Of a DNA stretch of 10,521 nt, positions 6,941-10,521 are shown in pieces; the stretch's first letter is position 1; each line of letters begins with the position of its first letter. The notes beneath the pieces are model-generated. The model worked only from the letters and a program-made list of their open reading frames with translations, was not told where the DNA came from and made no database searches. This stretch comes from an uncultured Blautia sp. (GTDB lineage: Bacteria > Bacillota > Clostridia > Lachnospirales > Lachnospiraceae), in assembly GCA_937900135.1 (NCBI GenBank), contig CALCDJ010000040.1:1-10521 (forward strand), written 5' to 3'. Made by a program: the position numbers and the translations under genes.

Positions 6941-8422
6941 ATGAATAAACCAGAAATTAAGATCGGTATTGTTGCAGTGAGCAGAGACTGTTTTCCGGAG
7001 AGTCTTTCCGTAAACAGAAGAAAAGCCTTGATGGAGGCTTATACAAAAAAATATGGCGCAGACGACATTTATGAATGTCCGGTATGTATCGTAGAAAGCG
7101 AGATTCATATGGTACAGGCTCTTGAAGATATCAAAAAAGCAGGATGTAATGCTCTTTGCGTATACCTTGGAAACTTTGGACCGGAAATTTCCGAGACACT
7201 TCTTGCAAAGCATTTCGACGGACCGAAGATGTTCTGCGCAGCAGCAGAAGAAGCCGGAAACAATCTGGTACAGGGCAGAGGCGACGCATACTGTGGAATG
7301 CTTAATGCAAGCTACAACCTGCAGCTTCGCAATGTAAAAGCATATATTCCAGAATATCCAGTGGGAAATGCAGAAGAATGTGCAGATATGATTCATGACT
7401 TTGTACCGGTTGCAAAAGCAATCGACGCACTGAATAATCTGAAGATTATCAGCTTTGGACCGCGTCCGTTAAACTTCCTGGCATGTAACGCGCCGATCAA
7501 ACAGCTGTACAATATTGGTGTGGAAATCGAAGAGAACTCTGAACTTGACCTGTTTGAAGCCTTCAACAAACATGCAGGAGACGAAAGAATTCCAGCAATT
7601 GTAAAAGAGATGGAAGAAGAATTAGGCGCAGGAAATAAGAAACCGGAGATTCTGGAGAAACTTGCACAGTATGAGCTCACCTTAAAAGACTGGGTAAGAG
7701 ATCATAAGGGATATCGTAAATATGTGGCAATTGCAGGAAAATGCTGGCCGGCATTCCAGACACAGTTTGGTTTTGTTCCATGCTATGTAAATGGACGTCT
7801 GGCTGCACAGGGCATCCCGGTATCCTGTGAAGTAGATATTTACGGAGCATTAAGTGAATTTATCGGAACTGTAGTAAGTGATGATACAGTAACTCTTCTG
7901 GATATCAACAACACAGTGCCAAACGATATGTATGCAGAAGATATTCAGGGCAAATACAACTATACTCAGAAAGATACCTTCATGGGCTTCCACTGTGGAA
8001 ATACAGCAGCAAGCAAGCTGTCCTTCTGCGAAATGAAATACCAGATGATCATGGCAAGAACACTTCCGGAAGAAGTAACACAGGGTACTCTGGAAGGCGA
8101 CATTGTTCCTGGAGATATCACATTCTTCCGTCTTCAGAGCACTGCAGACAACAAACTCCGCGCATACATTGCACAGGGTGAAGTACTGCCTGTGGCAACA
8201 CGTTCCTTTGGTTCTATTGGTATTTTTGCAATTCCGGAAATGGGAAGATTCTACCGTCATGTACTGATTGAGGGAGGATATCCTCATCATGGAGCTGTTG
8301 CTTTTGGACATTGGGGCAAAGCATTGTTCGAGGTATTCAAATATATCGGTGTGCCAGTGGATGAAATTGGATACAACCAGCCGGCAGGCGTGAGATATCC
8401 AACAGAAAATCCATGGGGCTAA
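6941..8422 (+). CDS. L-fucose/L-arabinose isomerase family protein
   Basis: A 493-aa aldose-ketose isomerase of the FucI/AraA fold. It would convert an aldose such as L-fucose, D-arabinose or a related pentose to its ketose in the cytoplasm, using a divalent metal. The N-terminal domain begins KIGIVAVSRDCFPESL and contains the family-like LCVYLGNFGPE. Candidate metal ligands are E297 (in SCEVDIYG) and D321 (in LLDINN), 24 residues apart, the same spacing as the known Glu/Asp pair in E. coli FucI. Further His are in GFHCGN (H351) and YPHHGAVAFGHWG (H449, H450, H457). It is shorter than E. coli FucI (about 590 aa), nearer AraA in length, and belongs to the divergent isomerase-related group often found in Firmicutes. 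The start is ATG 6941 with AAGGAG at 6926-6931. It lies between the DUF4867-like gene and the kinase. The exact substrate is uncertain. Confidence 0.87.
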   Translation: MNKPEIKIGIVAVSRDCFPESLSVNRRKALMEAYTKKYGADDIYECPVCIVESEIHMVQALEDIKKAGCNALCVYLGNFGPEISETLLAKHFDGPKMFCAAAEEAGNNLVQGRGDAYCGMLNASYNLQLRNVKAYIPEYPVGNAEECADMIHDFVPVAKAIDALNNLKIISFGPRPLNFLACNAPIKQLYNIGVEIEENSELDLFEAFNKHAGDERIPAIVKEMEEELGAGNKKPEILEKLAQYELTLKDWVRDHKGYRKYVAIAGKCWPAFQTQFGFVPCYVNGRLAAQGIPVSCEVDIYGALSEFIGTVVSDDTVTLLDINNTVPNDMYAEDIQGKYNYTQKDTFMGFHCGNTAASKLSFCEMKYQMIMARTLPEEVTQGTLEGDIVPGDITFFRLQSTADNKLRAYIAQGEVLPVATRSFGSIGIFAIPEMGRFYRHVLIEGGYPHHGAVAFGHWGKALFEVFKYIGVPVDEIGYNQPAGVRYPTENPWG

Positions 8423-8453
8423 TCCATAAAAACTGAATAAGAAGAAAGAAACT

Positions 8454-8483
8454 GTACATCCCAGGGGATTCCTTGGGATGTAC
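8454..8483 (+). other. Intercistronic stem-loop between isomerase and kinase genes
   Basis: GTACATCCCA at 8454-8463 pairs perfectly with TGGGATGTAC at 8474-8483. The stem can continue inward through G8464/T8473, G8465/C8472 and G8466/C8471 to a GATT loop. It is followed by CTTTACGG, not a T-run, so full termination is unlikely. It may protect or process the mRNA, or tune expression of the kinase relative to the isomerase. Confidence 0.7.
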
Positions 8484-8508
8484 CTTTACGGAGAAAAAGG
8501 AGAAAACT

Positions 8509-9966
8509 ATGTATTATATTGGTGTGGATCTTGGTACTTCCGCAGTGAAATTGCTGCTGATGGAAGAAACCGGAAAAATTGAAAAAATCGTTTCTAAGGA
8601 ATATCCTTTGTTTTTCCCACATCCAGGATGGTCAGAGCAGAATCCAGAGGACTGGTTTGCTCAGAGTATGGAGGGAATCAAAGAACTGACTGCAGAAATT
8701 GACAAATCTCAGGTGGCAGGAATCGGCTTCGGAGGTCAGATGCATGGTCTGGTTACTCTGGATGCAGAAGATCAGGTGATTCGTCCTGCAATTCTCTGGA
8801 ACGATGGAAGAACCGGAGAAGAAACCGAATATCTTAATACAGTAATTGGAAAAGATAAACTTTCTGCGTATACGGCAAATATTGCTTTTGCAGGATTTAC
8901 AGCGCCAAAGATCCTCTGGATGCAGAAGAATGAGCCGGATAAATTTGAAAAAATCGAAAAAATCATGCTTCCTAAGGATTACCTGGCTTATTGCCTTACC
9001 GGTTCTTTCTGTACAGATGTTTCTGATGCTTCCGGTATGTTGCTTCTGGATGTGAAGAATCGTTGCTGGTCAAAAGAAATGCTGGAAATCTGTGGCATCA
9101 AAGAAGCACAGCTTCCGAAGCTGTATGAGAGCTGGCAGGTGGTAGGAACACTGAAACCGGAAATTGCAGAGGAATTAGGACTTTCTACTTCTGTAAAGGT
9201 AGTTGCAGGAGCAGGAGACAATGCAGCGGCAGCAGTTGGAACTGGAACCGTAGGAGACGGACAGTGCAATATTTCTCTTGGAACCTCCGGAACCATTTTT
9301 ATCTCCAGCAAAGCATTTGGCGTGGATGAAAACAATGCGCTTCATTCCTTTGACCATGCAGATGGCAGCTATCATCTCATGGGATGTATGTTAAGCGCTG
9401 CATCCTGTAACAAATGGTGGGCAGAGGAAATTCTGGGAACCAAAGATTTTGCAGCGGAGCAGGCTGGTATTGAGAAACTGGGAGAAAATCCGGTATTTTT
9501 CCTTCCATATCTTATGGGAGAAAGATCTCCCCACAACAATCCAGACGCAAGAGGTGTGTTCTTCGGTATGTCCATGGATACTACAAGAGCAGATATGACC
9601 CAGGCAGTTCTGGAAGGTGTGGCTTTTGGCCTGCGTGACTCTCTTGAGGTAGCAAGAAGTCTTGGCATTCCGATTGAGCGCACAAAAATCTGCGGTGGCG
9701 GCGCTAAGAGCCCGTTATGGAAAAAAATCATTGCCAATGTGATGAATCTGAAGGTGGATGTTCTGGAAAATGAAGAAGGCCCGTCCATGGGCGGCGCTAT
9801 GCTGGCAGCCGTAGGCTGCGGCGCATATCCGGATGTGGAAACCATTGCAAAAGAATTTGTACATGTGGTAGAAACCGTAGAACCAGAAGAAGAACTGGTT
9901 GCAAAATATGAGGAAAGATATCAGAAGTTTAAGAAACTGTATCCGGCGATGAAAGAGCTGTTTTAA
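8509..9966 (+). CDS. xylB: Xylulokinase-type FGGY carbohydrate kinase
   Basis: A 485-aa ATP-dependent sugar kinase of the FGGY family, closest in motif to xylulokinases. It would phosphorylate the ketose made by the upstream isomerase. The N-terminal phosphate loop YIGVDLGTSAVKLLLM, the substrate loop FGGQMHGLV, ILWNDGRT, the catalytic Asp in GAGDNAAAAVG (D237), the second phosphate loop ISLGTSGTIF, LPYLMGERSPHNNPDARG and the adenosine motif CGGGAKSPLW are all present and in order. ATG 8509 is chosen because AAGGAG lies a few bases upstream and MYYIGVDLGT matches the family start; the in-frame ATG at 8473 lies inside the upstream stem-loop. The gap to the isomerase is 86 bp with no promoter seen. 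The neighbouring isomerase is FucI/AraA-like and not XylA, so the natural substrate may be a ketose other than D-xylulose, for example a ribulose or deoxyketose. Confidence 0.9.
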   Translation: MYYIGVDLGTSAVKLLLMEETGKIEKIVSKEYPLFFPHPGWSEQNPEDWFAQSMEGIKELTAEIDKSQVAGIGFGGQMHGLVTLDAEDQVIRPAILWNDGRTGEETEYLNTVIGKDKLSAYTANIAFAGFTAPKILWMQKNEPDKFEKIEKIMLPKDYLAYCLTGSFCTDVSDASGMLLLDVKNRCWSKEMLEICGIKEAQLPKLYESWQVVGTLKPEIAEELGLSTSVKVVAGAGDNAAAAVGTGTVGDGQCNISLGTSGTIFISSKAFGVDENNALHSFDHADGSYHLMGCMLSAASCNKWWAEEILGTKDFAAEQAGIEKLGENPVFFLPYLMGERSPHNNPDARGVFFGMSMDTTRADMTQAVLEGVAFGLRDSLEVARSLGIPIERTKICGGGAKSPLWKKIIANVMNLKVDVLENEEGPSMGGAMLAAVGCGAYPDVETIAKEFVHVVETVEPEEELVAKYEERYQKFKKLYPAMKELF

Positions 9967-9974
9967 AAGGAAGG

Positions 9975-10009
9975 TTACGAGGGGGAACATATATTACGAG
10001 GGGGAACAT
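9975..10009 (+). repeat. Tandem 16-bp direct repeat
   Basis: TTACGAGGGGGAACAT occurs perfectly at 9975-9990 and 9994-10009, separated by ATA, directly after the kinase stop. Each copy contains CGAGGGGGAAC, whose reverse complement GTTCCCCCTCG follows at 10031-10041, so either copy can form a hairpin with the same right arm. Confidence 0.9.
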
Positions 10010-10053
10010 CTCACAGTTGCGAAGCCCGAAGTTCCCCCTCGTGCTCCCCCTTC
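9996..10053. repeat. Palindromic G/C-run repeat, copy 1
   Basis: ACGAGGGGGAAC (9996-10007) and GTTCCCCCTCGT (10031-10042) form a perfect 12-bp stem with a 23-nt loop that contains CTCACAGTTGCGAAG (10010-10024). A second, inverted copy of this unit, including the loop sequence, lies at about 10432-10482. No T-run follows the stem, so it is not a standard terminator, though it could stall transcription at the end of the sugar operon. Confidence 0.8.
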
Positions 10054-10431
10054 TTGGGCACGCAAACCGCCTGGAGTATGAAAAAGAGAATTTTATAGAC
10101 AGAATGAAAGGAGAAATTGGACGACTTTTTGGGAATATCTTCAAAACGGTATCACTAAATTGTCCAATGATTACACTATTTCCTTCTTGATTACTATATT
10201 TAAAATGTCAGGAGTATAGTCAAGATAAGAGTTTCGGAATTGATTGATAATTTTGTGCTTGATAGAATTATGAGAGCAGGTGGAAAAACTGTTTCGTAAG
10301 AGGTTTCATCAAAGAAGTTAACTGATAAGATGGAGTTGTTAAAAGTTGAAATGTAATAAAACAAGGCAGAGTAACCTAACAAGGAAACGCTGCCTTATTT
10401 GTTTTATTGTAGGTCTTTTGCGTGGCTAACA
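10054..10431. other. Gene-poor AT-rich segment between inverted repeats
   Basis: I see no convincing gene here. Base composition shifts to AT-rich compared with the operon upstream. The longest suggestive frame on the + strand is 10204-10299 (contains VSELIDNFVLDRIMRAGG), but it has no upstream start or ribosome binding site and is only 31 codons. A short ATG frame at 10104 gives 28 codons. The open frame on the minus strand over 10200-10382 shows no domain and no ribosome binding site. A terminator-like hairpin lies at 10363-10409. Confidence 0.5.
10363..10409 (+). terminator. Terminator-like hairpin in the intergenic tail
   Basis: AAGGCAG at 10363-10369 pairs with CTGCCTT at 10390-10396 around a 20-nt loop, followed by ATTTGTTTTATTG. 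The AATAAAACA before the left arm can also act as a T-rich tail on the minus strand, so it may work in both directions. The large loop makes it weaker than the terminator before the sugar operon. Confidence 0.5.
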
Positions 10432-10482
10432 GGGGAGCGCGAGGGGAGTGCGGCCTTCGCAACTGTGAGCTCTCCCCCCGCA
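10432..10482. repeat. Palindromic G/C-run repeat, copy 2 (inverted relative to copy 1)
   Basis: GGGGAGCGCGAGGGG, then CTTCGCAACTGTGAG at 10455-10469, then CTCTCCCCCCGC. The central 15 bp are the exact reverse complement of 10010-10024, and the flanking G-run matches the reverse complement of copy 1 with few changes. It can fold on itself through GGGGAG (10443-10448) with CTCCCC (10472-10477), or TGCGG (10449-10453) with CCGCA (10478-10482). Confidence 0.75.
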
Positions 10483-10521
10483 AAAATCTCTTAGAACAAT
10501 CCTGTAATCTTTCCGTTTTCG

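Noticed and set aside
6842..7396. 184-codon open frame on the minus strand over the isomerase gene
   Set aside because: It is antisense to a clearly coding gene, rich in Cys/Phe/Ser as expected of a shadow frame, with no domain or ribosome binding site.
8473..8508. Upstream ATG 8473 as start of the kinase
   Set aside because: It lies inside the 8454-8483 stem-loop, and the family N-terminus begins at ATG 8509, which has its own AAGGAG.
9372..9845. 157-codon open frame on the minus strand over the kinase gene
   Set aside because: It is a shadow of the conserved kinase frame; no independent support.
9975..10482. CRISPR array
   Set aside because: Only two direct units with a 3-bp spacer, plus inverted copies; no regular repeat-spacer pattern and no cas genes.
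10491..10521. Possible 3' end of a minus-strand gene (reads ENGKITGLF then stop)
   Set aside because: Only nine codons are visible at the window edge; plausible but not supportable without further sequence.

Overview
The window looks like a piece of a gut Firmicutes chromosome, most likely Lachnospiraceae (Blautia-like). This rests on moderate GC, strong AGGAGG-type ribosome binding sites, and the family flavour of the proteins. It is an inference, not a database match. All recognised genes are on the + strand.

Region 1 (about 1-4423) is a MacAB/Vex-type efflux module with its own two-component system. In order it holds the 3' part of a membrane-fusion (adaptor) protein, an ABC ATPase, a MacB/FtsX-type permease, an OmpR-family response regulator with its own promoter, and a sensor histidine kinase. 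ATPase and permease look intact. The control genes do not. The response regulator has an in-frame gap of about 23 codons that removes the phosphoacceptor aspartate. The kinase reading frame is broken at an A8 run. The adaptor frame is interrupted near the window start beside a 4-bp tandem duplication. The module may be losing regulation while its transport core survives, or some of these lesions may be sequencing or assembly errors.

Region 2 (4437-6118) holds a histidine-phosphatase (phosphoglycerate-mutase-like) gene 13 bp behind the kinase, then an AraC-family regulator with an N-terminal cupin domain.

Region 3 (6119-9966) is a sugar-use operon. A 172-bp leader with a palindrome and a strong intrinsic terminator precedes a DUF4867-like cupin-type protein, an L-fucose/L-arabinose-isomerase-family enzyme and a xylulokinase-type FGGY kinase. 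The expected chemistry is aldose to ketose to ketose phosphate; the AraC protein is the obvious candidate regulator. A 10-bp perfect stem-loop sits between isomerase and kinase.

Region 4 (9967-10521) has no convincing gene. It holds G/C-run repeats: a tandem 16-bp repeat, a matching inverted arm, and a second inverted copy of the same roughly 50-bp element about 430 bp downstream. Between the copies lies AT-rich DNA with a terminator-like hairpin.
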